A DNA stretch of 64,000 nt from Otis tarda. Taxonomy: Eukaryota > Chordata > Aves > Otidiformes > Otididae. The stretch spans positions 12,046,001 to 12,110,000 of the forward strand of contig CM048560.1 of NCBI GenBank assembly GCA_026413225.1, in the 5' to 3' direction. The translations under genes were made by a program, and so were the position numbers. Below the pieces are notes generated by a model that made no database searches, was not told the origin of the DNA, and was given only the letters and a program-made list of their open reading frames with translations. Below are positions 14,016 to 25,559 of this stretch, piece after piece. Numbering within the stretch: position 1 is the stretch's first letter; each line of letters starts with the position of its first letter.

Positions 14016-17000
14016 CAATGTGGCAGGGCTGTGCGAGGCATTCCCCACGGGTGGTCCCACTGCTTCTCTCCAAACACCCGCCCCTTCTCCTGCAGCTGCT
14101 TTGCTTTCTTGATGCCACTCTAGAAGAGCACCCAGGGGTGCTGCTAAACATCTCCCGCTGTGCTTTGGACTCTCAGACGGCCCAGTGTTTCCTCTCTTAC
14201 TGTCTCTTTCCTCTCTTATAAAAGACCAATTAGCAGAAACCCCTGGTGATCCCCCCTGGGTTTGGGACCCAGAAAGGCAGTGGAGCAGCCCCACAGTGAC
14301 CGGGAGCCACTCGGCCAGCCAGCACATCCCCGGTGCTGTGGGGCTCGGGGTTCGCTGGAGCCTCCCAGGCGCCAGCTCTGCCTTCTTAGGACATTACAAT
14401 ATTTCGCCCATGCTGCTGGTTTGGCCCAGGGTCGCTCTCTCCTCCTGGCTTCCCATGCCCACCATGGGAACAGCATCGCCTTGTCTTCAGAAAGCAGCCG
14501 TTCAGCAGGCACGGTGACAGCGGTATGGCAGGGACGGTGATCTGGCCAGGGACGGTGGTCTGGCAGATCCAGGAGTGGCACGGCACAGACCCTGGCACAA
14601 GGGGTGGGCAGAGCGAGCCCACGGCACCACTTCCCCAGTGACTCCAGTTGGAGTCAGCCCATTTGCTTCACCCTAAAGACAGGAAAGAGGATAAAACAAG
14701 ATCTGCTTGTTCAAAACGCCGGGACTGTTTAGCAACCCAGACCTCCTGCTCGCTCCAACCACTCGCGTGACGTACCGAGCTCACAGCCCGCAGCCTGCGC
14801 CCGTGTCCCCAGCGCCTACGCGCAGCCCTCAGCAGTGCCGGTGGCCGGCGGTGCGCTTGGATTGCAGCTTCGGGTCTCGCTGCAGCCGTTTCTTGCTCCC
14901 GCTGCTTCTCCCTGCAGTAGGCATGCCCAAGCGATACTTCTGCACAAACTCAATCAGGGGGCGTTGATCAGAGGAGGGAGGAAAATCATCCTGGGGGAAA
15001 AAAAGCTGCTAATTGTAACCGTTCTGATCCAATTAAAAAAAATCAACTGAAAGTCAAAACCCAACCCCAAAACTATCACTTGAAGTAGGAAAAACAAACA
15101 CCTGTCTTCTTGAACAGGCAGTAAACTCCAACAAGTTTGTGTAGCTGGCATCTCTCCCGTCTCCTCCCATCTGCCTAGGACGTGTGTTTCCATAAGGCTG
15201 CCTCTTAAAACCACCAGCTCTTTTCAGACCATTCAAAGCCAGCCCGCTGTTCGCCACCGGAAGAAATCACAGCTGAGGATGGGGCAAGGGCATACGTAAA
15301 GGGGCTAGGGTCTCATTTCAGCCTCGAGGCGAACGCGATGAGCCCCCGCTCCGTAGGGCCTGGAGGGTTCATCCCTGCGATGGTTTCCTAGTGCAACGGG
15401 CACGCTGCCGGGATCGAGCTGCCCAGCCAGCAACCCAACAGATGCGGGCAAAGTCACAAGTGACCGTGCCCCCAGCTGGGACCGGCCATCCCCCGGCTCC
15501 TCAACCTCAACTGCAAGTCACGAGACTCCATCCGAAACGCAGTAACATAAACAACAGCTTTGCCACCTCTTTGAGACTTTCAAAATCGGATCAAAACCCC
15601 ACCAGCACCAAATATTTACATGTTGTCACTATGGTGATGAAGAAAAATACATCCCAAGCTGCAGGAAGTGGGCTGCATTTTCCAGGCAGGGATGGAGAGG
15701 CAGGGGAAGGATGGAGGCCGTCACAAATGTAACTTTTTTTTTCAAAAACTCTGGAGCAAATGGCATGGGAAAGTCGGTGCTGGAGCAGCTGCGGCGATGC
15801 TCGCGGGGCACTCCCCTGGAGCGAGCGCAGGAGGTGGCTCAGGTGTCCCGGAGAGCCCAGGGGAGCCCACGAGCAGCAGGAGGGGCCTGTCGAAATGGCG
15901 CAGGGTTCCCCTGACAGTGCCCACTACCCAGAGCTGGTGGGCAATAAGGGGGAGACAGGAAGAGGAGCTGGGCCTGGGGCAGGGGGCTTGGCCAGCCCTT
16001 CTGCAAGGTGCTCCCACCGCCTGTGCCCCTGCGCACACCCTGGACGCTCCTGACGTCTCCATGAACTGGTGTCAAGACAAGCAGGTTCAGCGCGCTCAAG
16101 GTCCCTACCCACAACCTGACTCAGAAATGTGAAACCAAGCAGAAAGACCAAACCCTGCAGACAGACCCAGATCTTTCATTTTTCACTTCGTCCTTTGGCA
16201 GCTATTTCCAGATACCCTCACATGTTTCACAGTTAAATGCCAACATTGGGAGGCTGCTGGAGGCCGGCTTGCCATGCGCCGTCACAACCTGAGACGTCAC
16301 TTGGCTGCAACAGCGACGCGCGGGGCAGGGAGAAGGTGTTTGGGTATGCACGTGCCAAAAAGAAAGGTGGAGGCTGGATTCAGGAGAGGCGAAACAGCTC
16401 TATTGGAAACCCCTCCCCAGCTTGATTTCTGCCAAAATACTGGAAAGCTGCTTTAGAGGGTGATTGAACAAGGTGCCAGTGAGCTACTGATTGGCTATAA
16501 AATGTGGCCCCCAAAGTGTTTTGGAGCTCTTGGGGGGGTTGTGTTTGTGTAGAAGGGTCGTTTGGTGAATTACCCGGGCAGGTTTGTCCCAGAAAGGCGG
16601 CAATGCCTGTACCCACCCCACGGCCCAGCTTTCCGCAGAGGTATTTACTGCTGGGCTGACACCAGCCATTATATTTCTGGTAGGAAATACTTCACGTATT
16701 TTATCACTCTTACTCTCATGAAGTTTGGCATACGTATGAGCACTATACTCACGACATCGTACATCTATATCCCTACAGACATATACAAGTGCACACACAC
16801 ATATATACGTACTCCTAACGCGGGCACCTGGATCTCCAGTGAGTTAGAGAGCCGAAAAGCAGAGTTTCTGGACGTTGTGCGTGGGGTCTGTTGCAGAGAT
16901 GACTGCGCGTGGGTTTACTGCGGTTCAAGACCCTGTTGAGAGAAACCTCGGCCATCCACCCGAGTGAACGTGAAGGTGCATCTTCCAAACTGTCCTCAAA

Positions 17001-18359
17001 AATCACCCTGTGCCCATGGCCACTGGCTGCCAAAAGCCCTGTGTCCAAGCCAGTGCAGGAGGCAGGTCTGGTGGTCTTTGAGGAACTCCCATCCCATGCC
17101 GTGGGGCAAGGCAACCCCACGCTGCAGGCAAGGTCCCTGGGCACCAGGTGCTGCCTCCATGCCTCCCCAGTGCCCACTCCCTGCCACGGGGACGTGCAGA
17201 GGAGGGCTCCCTGCAGCTGCACCCCTCAGCTTAACGCCGGGGGATCATTTGCTGTATGTTTTCTGGTTAATTCAGTGACCTGGCCCCTGGCACCTCATCA
17301 GCCACAGCATGAGGCAGGGCTCAGCTGGAGCTGCCCATGGAGGGCTCAGGGTATCCCAGGGCCACCCAGGCTCCCCCCAGCCTTTGGTCGTTCCCTGGAG
17401 GGTGCTGAGTGCTGTGGCCAAGGGCCAGGGTGAGGTCAGGAGTGAGGATGGACTCCTCACACCCACAAGCAGCAGGTTTTCAGTCTGACATTCTCCGTGT
17501 GATTTCCAGTAGAGATCTTCAGTTGGGGAACGGGTGCGCGCTGAGGAACCGGTTGTGTTAGCCTGTATTCTTGTACCACTCAGTAACCCCCACATAAACA
17601 TGTATTTCTGCTACTGTCTCGACAGACTATTCATTTTGTCTCTTTGCGCTGAAGGTGTGGCGTTTCCTTACCCTCTACAGGGCACTCCCAAAACTTGTGC
17701 CCAAAAGCCCTGGCAAGGCCAAATACCTCAGAGCTTCTTCTGCAACAGATGTGGTGGTTTTTGAGGAGACTGAAAAGGGAATAGAAGTCTCACCCCAGGA
17801 GGCTGGTGCAGAGGAAAATCCCCAGGGCCAGCACGGCACAGGCATCGCCAGTCCCGCCTGGGTGCTGCCTCGGGCTTGGGCTCACGGAGCCGGCTCAAGT
17901 TCCAGTAGCAGTCACGGTGCCTGCAGGGGCAGGGGCTGAGCAAGAGCTTCGGGCAGCAGCTCCTCACTGGCAAGGTTTGGGGCCAGGGACAGGTTGAGCT
18001 CTGAGCTAAACCACGTTCCCGCCTGGAGCTCTGGGGGGGAAAACCCTTGCAGCGAGGAGTCACTCCTTTACATTCCCCCCTCCAAGGCTCTCAAGGAGGC
18101 CTGATGCTCACTCCAGCCCTTCAGTGAGGGTGGGTTGTCCCCATCCTGAGCTCGCTGTCAGGCACGACACAGACCCTAGACAGCCCAGCATCCTCCAGGC
18201 TCACGGTGCTGAGGGTATCTGAAGGATATAACGGCTATTTCACCTTTCCGTAATTTAAAACCACTCGAGTGAAGCCATTTGTAAAATGACTTTTTAGAGT
18301 AACCTCAGCCAATGAATTGCATCTCCATGCATTTTCTTTCACCCAATAGCACTCTAGAA
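14016..18359. other. RGS5 3' flank and RGS5-RGS4 tail-to-tail interval
   Basis: No coding feature is supported here. It must include the RGS5 3' UTR, but I see no AATAAA on the + strand until 18558; an ATTAAA occurs near 15034. Human RGS5 has a long 3' UTR of several kb, so much of this interval may be transcribed from the + strand. A CA/TA-rich simple stretch lies at about 16760-16810. Confidence 0.5.
14531..14566 (+). repeat. Two-copy 18-bp tandem repeat
   Basis: GGGACGGTGATCTGGCCA at 14531-14548 is followed directly by GGGACGGTGGTCTGGCAG, which differs at two positions. It lies within the probable RGS5 3' UTR. Confidence 0.7.
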
Positions 18360-18377
18360 GGGACTAATGCAAACATT

Positions 18378-18383
18378 TTTATT
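18378..18383 (-). promoter_or_regulatory. Candidate polyadenylation signal of RGS4
   Basis: TTTATT on the + strand reads AATAAA on the RGS4 sense strand, about 1.66 kb after its stop codon. Confidence 0.5.
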
Positions 18384-18557
18384 TAGAATGTATTAATCAT
18401 TATTTAAATACCAATACAGTTTTTGCAACAGTTATCAACAGTTCCCAGTACCGGAGGAAAGTAAAACATAGCCACATGCTCGGCTATGTTCAGAGCTTTA
18501 GCAAGCCTCTCCATTTCTTAGCTGAACATGCAGGGGTCGTACGTGTCAGTACAATCT

Positions 18558-18574
18558 AATAAATACAAAATAAA
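18558..18574 (+). promoter_or_regulatory. Two + strand AATAAA signals
   Basis: AATAAA occurs at 18558-18563 and 18569-18574. They could end a very long RGS5 3' UTR (about 4.5 kb), in which case it would overlap the RGS4 3' UTR antisense. They may also be chance matches in an AT-rich patch. Confidence 0.25.
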
Positions 18575-20046
18575 GCAAATGTCAGAAGAGATGCGTCTCT
18601 GTGGGCCTGGACGTGCCTACTGGAGAACCACGGCCTCCTCTCGCCATGTCAAAACCCCCAGGTGAGAACTGTTCTCTGGACTGGGATGCAGAGCGAGGAG
18701 TCGTGGTTGCCAGAGCAGCAATATCCAACTAAAGAGAGACCAAAGGTTGGGGGAAAGCGTCACTGACAGCCGCTGGACTGCTTGGAGCAGGCTGTCCCAG
18801 CCGCTGGCTGGCGGTACCCAGTACCGCAGCCCAAGACAGCAAGCCCTGCATCTATTCCTTGTGCCCCCAGCTGTAGGTCAGCGCCAGTCCCAAAGCCCCC
18901 AGTGAAGTCCAAGTCTAACTGCAGTGATTAAAAAGTAAGCTGCCTTCTGGAAAAGTCCAGGAGCAGTAATGAGACTGACACATTCCTCCTACTGTCTTCA
19001 AGAAAAAAAAGTGAGTGATGCTACTACTGAATTATAAACTCACATAAATAACATTAAACAAACAAAAAGACATTTTCAAATACTTCCAGGCAGGGTCCTT
19101 CCTCCCCAGCTGCTGTGGTAGTGGTCCTATTCCATCACAAACTGCTCCGCAGAAGACAGGGCGGGCAAACCTGAATTCAGATGGCACTCCCAGCGTTAGT
19201 AATATACATACCTGCCAGTCTGGGAGAGAAGGAACACGGTTCTGTTCTGCTCAGCTATGGTATTTAACCTGGGAGCATGAAGGATACAACTGGTAATATA
19301 TGAAATAATGAACCTCCCCCGAAATAATAGCTCTGCACAGCCCTAGCAAAGATCCTCAGCCAGCATAAGCTTGATGCTACAGAGGGAGAAGCAGCCAGAG
19401 GGGAGAGCTTCACTGTGATTGTGGCTGTGGTGATCAAGAGAAGCTGTTCATCTGAAAAATTTTGGTCTCCCTTCAAGAAAGGGCAGGAGCTCTTCTTATG
19501 TCCGATTACTGTAACGCAGCACAGCCCGAGTTCTGGGCAACTACTACTGAAAGCCTAGACATTTGGGAGCTACACGCACAGCTAAGGACCACAGCGAGCC
19601 CTTTTTATCTAAGCTTTTGCCAATTAGAAAGGAGAGATCACAGTCCTCAACGCTTCCCTTGGCTTCCTCTTTTCCCCCGCTCCTTGCCAGGTGTCACGCT
19701 GCAAGTCTGGTCCCTTGGTGGGCAGTGCTGGATCTGAGCATGTGCTCCCCACCACCGCCCTCCTGGGCTCGCAGCGCTCGCCAGAAACACAGTGGACATG
19801 CAATGATTGCACCCAGCTTTCCTGTCAGACACAGACTCCAGGGCTCCTACATCGATGGAGTCAGAGGAGGGTTTGCTACACAAACTGAGCCTGGCTTGGG
19901 TTACAAATGCTGGCTGTTGCATGACACGGGGTAGAACTGGGACATTAGACAGCTATTGGAGACAGCTCTGTTGCTTCATGCCAATGAATGCTTTTGCTGC
20001 CGGATATTCTTGCGGGAGCCCAGCCTGCTCCCGCCTTGCTGCAGGT

Positions 20047-20298
20047 TCAGGCGCACTGCGAGATGATGTTTGAGTTGCAGTCTAAGGTGTGAGCGTGGTT
20101 TCTTTTGCAGTTTTCGGGCCCGCAGCCAGCACCAGGTGGGCTGACTAAGTCCAGGTAGTAGGGGGACTTGAGGAAACGGCGGTAAGAATCCTTTTCCATG
20201 AGGGTGAATATTTTTCTCTGAGCCTCATCAAAGCAGGACAGTGTAGGCTCCAGCATATTGTGGCTCGTCTTCTCTCGCGTGCATGAATCCAGGTTCAC
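20047..20298 (-). CDS. RGS4: RGS4 terminal coding exon
   Basis: The acceptor reads gcccacag/GTGAAC on the - strand. The exon encodes [15 protein letters not shown] through LVSPPGAG and the tail NSNIISQCA, and ends with TGA at 20047-20049. Confidence 0.96.
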   Translation of the reverse strand: MNLDSCTREKTSHNMLEPTLSCFDEAQRKIFTLMEKDSYRRFLKSPYYLDLVSPPGAGCGPENCKRNHAHTLDCNSNIISQCA

Positions 20299-23200
20299 CT
20301 GTGGGCAAAAGGGACGGCTTAAGTAGAATCTGTCCCAGAAGTGGCTAGCATAGGTAAGAGAAAATCCATGTGTCTCTTCAATAAGCATGTTAAGCTGTCC
20401 TTGATGGGCAGTGGGCTGAAACGGCCGTTGGCCACCCTGGAGCCTTGGCAGAATCTGTCCAGCTGGATACCAACACATCTCTGCTGCCAGACCCACTGTC
20501 AGGGGAGACTGATACACATCCCTCTGGGATGCAGCCAGCCAGGAAACTCCAGCAAACTGCACGGGAGCAGCTGGAACACTGGGAATCATAGTCCTTTCGG
20601 GCTTCTCCCATTTAAGCGTGCACATGGGATGGCCACGTGGTTGCAAATAAACCCACTTTTGCTCTATCCAAGTTTAACATGAAAGCAATAAAAGTGACAC
20701 CATTTGCTTGCTAACTAACAGAGAAGTGGCATCCTTCAACTCTCGTGAAACCACCAGATCTCTGCTTCCCTGTGCCGCTGGCCTGGTTCAGGATTTAGGG
20801 TGATACCTTTGCTCAAGAAATGCTCTGTGCACATACCTCTTTTGCTGCCTGCACTGAGATGAACTCATCATAGATCTTTCTGGCCTTGGGGCTGAGCTTG
20901 GCTGGTGACTTGGTTTTCTTGTAGTCTTCACAGCTGACCCAAAACTCGATGTTTTCCTCGCTGTACTCAGATTTGAGAAAAGCACGGAAAGCAGCCAGTC
21001 CTCCTACAGGTTGTTTAGAGGAAAAGCAGATCAGGAAAGAGTGTTGGCTCCTGGACAGCCATACCTGTGAACCCCCACAAACAACAATTCTGCATCCTCC
21101 TTCCCAGAGCTGAATGAGCAGCTCCCCTGGAGACGCTGCCTGCCTCCACGGCAGTCGCTTGTGCACGCCGAGGGAGGCTGGAAATCAGACAGGCCCCACA
21201 GGGATGTCACACGTGGATCCTCAGCTGCTTGCTCCCCCACTGTGACCTTCAGTGACTCCACCAGGAAAACACAAGCAACTTGCGTATTCCCAGGAGGCCC
21301 CAAGGAGACAGCCCAACACACGCTGTAGAGTCTCAGGCCATGGGAACAGCGTGAAGGAAGCCTCAAGGACATCAGCGTAGCCTGGAACTGATGGGAAGAC
21401 GAAGTCTTCCATGGGCTCAGCTGCAAACAGTTTCTCCTCTTTTTGGTTCTTGTTTAACCCACTGTTAACTGTGTGCTGCAGTCTTGCCCTCCCCTTACAC
21501 AGGGCTAAACCAGCTGCCTTCACAAAAGGGACAGCTCAGCAGCAGGTCAAAGCCCCACTCACGATATATTGGGGTTGACATCCTTGGGTCTGACCAAAAG
21601 CACCCTTCACCACCCCTCCCAATCCCAAAGGCCTGTGTGGCCAAAGGAGCTACTGTGTGCTGCTAAGAGACATAAGATAAGGTCCTATGCCCCCTCCAGG
21701 GACTGCTCAGCACACACACTTTGCAGGCAGCACCCTCAACATCTCCAGCAGAAGGGCCCTCTTTACTTACTGTCATGATGGATCAAGTTTTCCAAAGAGT
21801 CTGCCCACTTTCTGACTTCCTCTTGGCTAACCCTAAAAGGAGACAAAGGGAGAAACACAGGGAAGATTGAAGGGGAGTACAGAGAGGACAAATTTGGTTA
21901 TTTGCTCAGCACCATTAGAAAATCTCTTTCTGTGATTGATGTAAGCACGTACACAACAGACCAAGAAGGAAATGTCTGCTTGCTTTACAGAGACCCCTGG
22001 GGATCCTAGATCTAATCTACAGAAATTACAGTTTGCCATCCCCATCACAAGCCATGAGCTGGAAAGGAATTTTCCTGGAAAAATTGTTGAAGACTTTGTG
22101 TTTATTTTGTGACTGGCTGCATCTCGACATGGGGCACGGGGCTGGGGTCACTCTTACAGGTCATATCAATGAACTCCAAAGGGCTGATTTCTTTAACCTG
22201 TCAGGGGAACGGTAGCCACAGGGAAGGGAGAGGAACACAGGAAATAGAAACCCATGGGGAACGTGCGAACACATCCTGCATTCATTCCCCCTACTGTACC
22301 AGAACATCCTAGGGCTCATCTATTCCAGAGAAATACCTTGGCCTGTAGAGTCCTCCTTGGAAAGGACACCACCTACGTGCACCTCAGTGAGAGCAGTGAT
22401 ACCCTGAGAGGCTGCTCTCTCCGTTTTCTGTGACAATACCTCTGTGCAGCTGTGTGCAGTGTCTAGTGTGTCTAGTTTAACCTTCTTCATGGAAAGGGAC
22501 TATCAATACCTGAAGATTATTGCCACACTAGATTCAAACACATGTGTGTTCAGGAGGCACTGGGAAGCAGCAACGGAAACACCGATGAAGTTCAGTGTGG
22601 CAAAGCAGTAAATAGCATGCTGCAGCCAGCCTGGGCTTATCTACATGGTAGCATCTGCTCTTACCTCTGGCTCGAAGGTATTTTCTCCTTCTTGCCCTGG
22701 AAAGAGCTGTAGTCACAGGACTCTGACTTCTGCAGCAAGAAGCCCAGACGATGCTTCATGTCTTTGGCACTGAAATAAACAATTCAAGAATGAGGTAAAA
22801 ATATGTTACAACTCCCTCTGCAGCCTCCTCATCCGCAATAAGCTCTTCCAGTGTTACTCAGTGGCACAAATGCAGGTCACTGCCAGTGACTCCAGTATTG
22901 ACTTTCCACTCCTCACAAATACAACAAAGTCAAAGAAGTCATTTTTCATGTCCAACAGCACCATTTTCTTGCTGAGAATGTTATCAGCCTGGAGGCAGGG
23001 CTGGCAAAATGGGAGGAGATGCTGTTTTCCCGCTGTTTGTTTACAGTTAAAATATTGTGATAGAAAGACATCACCGTGCTCTAAATGTGTCACTTCTCCT
23101 TGAGCTGATTTGCCCAGCTACCAACAACTGACTGGTTCTTACACCGTTACTAATCCTTCCCTGCAGCCCTTGCCATCTCCCCGCCTCATCGCCCAGTGAC

Positions 23201-25303
23201 AGGAACAGCAGGGCCGTGCCAGGCCACCCCACCAAGCCGCTGTCCGTGACACAGAGGGAAGAGGAGGAAGTGAAGGGCTTGGTGCAGGACCGCGGGGTGA
23301 GATCAGGGGATGAGCCAGGAGCTTCACCACAACCAGCCCAGGTGGACTGCAAGCTACTCCCTTGCTCCACAGCAAGCTCCTGCAAGGACTCATGCTTAAA
23401 TTTTGTTTTGCTTTCCAGCGTGCTCAGGACAATCACTGCCTGACAGCAGCACCTAGATATGCAGCTGGTACTGGCCTCAGCATCTCTCTGGATTTCATTC
23501 CATCAGTCCTGCTTGCTTAGGGGTGCAAGCCCTGGCCTGCTGCAGGGTGCAGGGACAGTGTAAGCAGGAAATTCTTCTCCCGCTCCTCAGATCAGAGCCT
23601 GGAAAAGACCAAGAGGTTGTGCCGCAGGGCTGAGCTCCGGCAGCTGCCCAGCCTCCCAGCACTGCTCTTTGCTCCAGCCACAGCACCCCGTCAGCCGTCC
23701 CGGCCGTATCTTATCTCACTGCTCGCTTGTGCTCATAAATGTTTCCTTAACAACTCCAGCACGAGGGTGAGAGCGAAGGAAGCTCAGCGCTTCTTTAGAA
23801 TAGGGCGAGTGTGACGAGAGCCAACACCCCGGCTGCGGCAGAAATTGGGTACACTGCGCTGCCCGACCCAGGCTGCCCCGCGCTGCCATGCCGCCTGCCC
23901 CCAGAAGAAGGAGACTGCTCAGGTCTGCAGGAGGAAACAAGACACTGCTGGTTGCAGCGAGTCCTGGAGCTTTCTGGGAGAGAGGGATTTTCTTGGCAAT
24001 CCTGGACAGAGGTGGTTAAAAGACGTGACCTTTTTTTTTCTTTGCACTTTTTCAAATGTTCTTTTTTTTTTTTTTTAATCATCAAATGCTCCTGCAAATT
24101 GAGGGGGGAGGTTGTCAATATCTTTTCCTCACATTTTCAGCACTTGTTTTCAAATCGACCATGAGCGTGAAGCTTTTTCATCCAGATGGGAGCAGGCTGC
24201 GTCTCAGTTTGTACTTTCCCAACTCTCTCCCATTAGGCAGCCACCGGGAAGCAGCCTCAGGAGCACTCCTGAAGGCATCAGCGGCCAGAAAGGTAGCGCT
24301 GTGCCATCAGAGACCCCTGCAAGTTTGCATGGGCTGGATGAGCAGGGCGTTTTGTGGGGCCGGTGCCATTCTGGGGACCTGGGCCACCCTGCTGGGGGTC
24401 TCCAGGCCCCATAGCGCCTGAAAAGGAGTAACACCCCTCCAGGAGGGCTCGTGGCCACCTTGCAGGCATAGAGATCCCCTCACGCCGGGCTGTGGGGCAG
24501 GCCATGCTGCTGAGGACATGCTTGGGGATGCACAGGCTCCGCTCTGCCAGTGCAGGGATGGCTGGCTGGTACCGCACACCAGGATGCAGGCAGATCCTGC
24601 ACCCGCAGCAGGTGTACAAGCTCAGCCCATCCTGCTCGGCACCATGCACCGGAGGTACGGCCAGCCCCACATGGGCCCCATAGCACCGAGGATACAGCCT
24701 GACCTGGTCCCTCACCATCAGTGCACACCCAGGGGATACAGGCTGACCCCCACACCGGCTGGTGCCGCATCCGGATCCGTGGTGCCCTGGGCTGGCCCAC
24801 ATCCCTGCCCTGCCTGCTGTCTCTGATCCTGCCAGACTGGGTTTCTGCATTTGGGATGCATTTTGGGGAACAACCCTCAATTTTTTTTTATATCCCATCT
24901 GCCTTGCTTCCCCCTCAAAAAAAATCAAGAAAAGAAAATCCAGCAGAGAAAGATTCAAAGGAGAGAAGGCGTGCAAAGCTTGCGGCAGAAGCAGATGACA
25001 GGAATATCAAAACACAGCAATGCTAAAAGCTGCTGATGGGAAGGGTGCGTTTAGAGTTCTCACAGCTCCATACAAAACCTTTATGCAATTCTGCTTCTCA
25101 CTAACAGAAAAAAAAAAAAAAGCCTGCAAGCAATCATTTGTTGCTAATCTCACAAAAGAACAGAGCCAAATCTGCCGCTTCTGCTTCGGACACAAAGTGC
25201 AATAGATCAGCGTATCTCCAGACTAAGACTATTAACCGATGCTCAGAAATAAACAGTACCTTTTTAAGCAAGTGGCTGGCAGTGCAGCGAGTCCCTTGCA
25301 CAT
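20047..25303 (-). CDS. RGS4: RGS4, regulator of G-protein signalling 4 (complete, 5 exons)
   Basis: This R4-class GAP for Gi/o and Gq alpha subunits is best known in neurons and heart. In transcription order the coding exons are 25260-25303, 22665-22769, 21771-21832, 20837-21003 and 20047-20298, joining to 210 codons including TGA (209 aa; human has 205). The N-terminus [12 protein letters not shown] has Cys2 and Cys12, and the helix [15 protein letters not shown] at 16-30 is the membrane-binding amphipathic segment. The RGS box is about residues 62-178. Human-numbered contact residues are all present: Glu87, Asn88, Asn128, Asp163 and Arg167; Cys95 (palmitoylation) is also kept. The C-terminal tail ends IISQCA, close to human VPQCA. 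The tail is slightly longer than in human, which explains the four extra residues. RGS4 is told from RGS5 by [23 protein letters not shown] and the Cys-rich tail. Confidence 0.97.
20299..20836 (-). other. RGS4 intron 4
   Basis: This 538-bp intron has nothing beyond its splice sites; an open frame here simply runs on from exon 5. Confidence 0.85.
20837..21003 (-). CDS. RGS4: RGS4 coding exon 4
   Basis: This is a 167-bp exon with acceptor cctgtag/GAGG and donor AAAGAG/gtatgt. It encodes [20 protein letters not shown] and the [14 protein letters not shown] segment. Confidence 0.96.
21004..21770 (-). other. RGS4 intron 3
   Basis: This 767-bp intron shows no recognised element. Confidence 0.85.
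21771..21832 (-). CDS. RGS4: RGS4 coding exon 3
   Basis: This 62-bp exon has acceptor ttttag/GGTT and donor GACA/gtaagt. It encodes [20 protein letters not shown]. Confidence 0.95.
21833..22664 (-). other. RGS4 intron 2
   Basis: This 832-bp intron shows no recognised element. Confidence 0.85.
22665..22769 (-). CDS. RGS4: RGS4 coding exon 2
   Basis: This 105-bp exon has acceptor atttcag/TGCC and donor CAGAG/gtaaga. It encodes [18 protein letters not shown] and the basic linker [10 protein letters not shown]. Confidence 0.95.
22770..25259 (-). other. RGS4 intron 1
   Basis: This 2.5 kb intron contains a T run at about 24062-24077 (an A run in the sense direction), a degenerate GC-rich repetitive patch at about 24560-24800, and A-rich runs near 24886 and 25108. 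No extra exon is evident. Confidence 0.8.
24560..24800. repeat. Degenerate GC-rich minisatellite-like patch
   Basis: Variants of a motif like ACC-GGATACAGGCTGACC recur near 24580, 24651, 24685, 24728 and 24765, about 34-70 bp apart. Copies are imperfect. The patch produces a long spurious open frame on the - strand. Confidence 0.4.
25260..25303 (-). CDS. RGS4: RGS4 coding exon 1
   Basis: This 44-bp coding part starts AGCAAGATGT and ends AAAAAG/gtactg in phase 2. It encodes [14 protein letters not shown], as in RGS5 exon 1 and other Cys2 R4 members. Confidence 0.93.
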
Positions 25304-25436
25304 CTTGCTCCCGAGGTCGGTTCTGTATTCCAGGAAAAACAACGGTGCAGGAGGCGGCAGAGGCTGCGTGCGGCGTCCTTCAGTGTCTGCAGAATTCAGT
25401 CTCGTCTCTCAGCCAGCTGTGCTGCCTTGGCTCTGT

Positions 25437-25443
25437 TTTATAG
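25437..25443 (-). promoter_or_regulatory. TATA box of RGS4
   Basis: The sense-strand TATAAAA lies about 135 bp upstream of the RGS4 ATG. It predicts transcription start near 25408 and a 5' UTR of about 105 nt. A GGCTG-repeat tract (about 25444-25466) lies directly upstream. Confidence 0.7.
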
Positions 25444-25542
25444 CCCAGCCCAGCCAGCCCAGCAGCGCTGGGTGACCCACTCAGGAGTCAGCACAGCAGT
25501 AGCAGCACCCGTCCCCTTTTTGCCCACCCAAGAGGAAGAGGG

Positions 25543-25549
25543 TGACGTA
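25543..25549 (+). promoter_or_regulatory. CRE-like TGACGTA in the RGS4 promoter
   Basis: TGACGTA is a one-mismatch match to the palindromic CRE core (TGACGTCA), about 105 bp upstream of the TATA box. Position makes it plausible; the motif alone is weak. Confidence 0.3.
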
Positions 25550-25559
25550 TAAGCCAAGA

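Larger units (their letters stand above)
18360..20046 (-). other. RGS4: RGS4 3' UTR (probable)
   Basis: This stretch of about 1.7 kb runs from the RGS4 stop to just past an AATAAA on the - strand (18378-18383). No sizeable open frame exists at about 18060-19260, in contrast to neighbouring GC-rich DNA. The length fits the long 3' UTR known for RGS4. The end is inferred. Confidence 0.6.
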
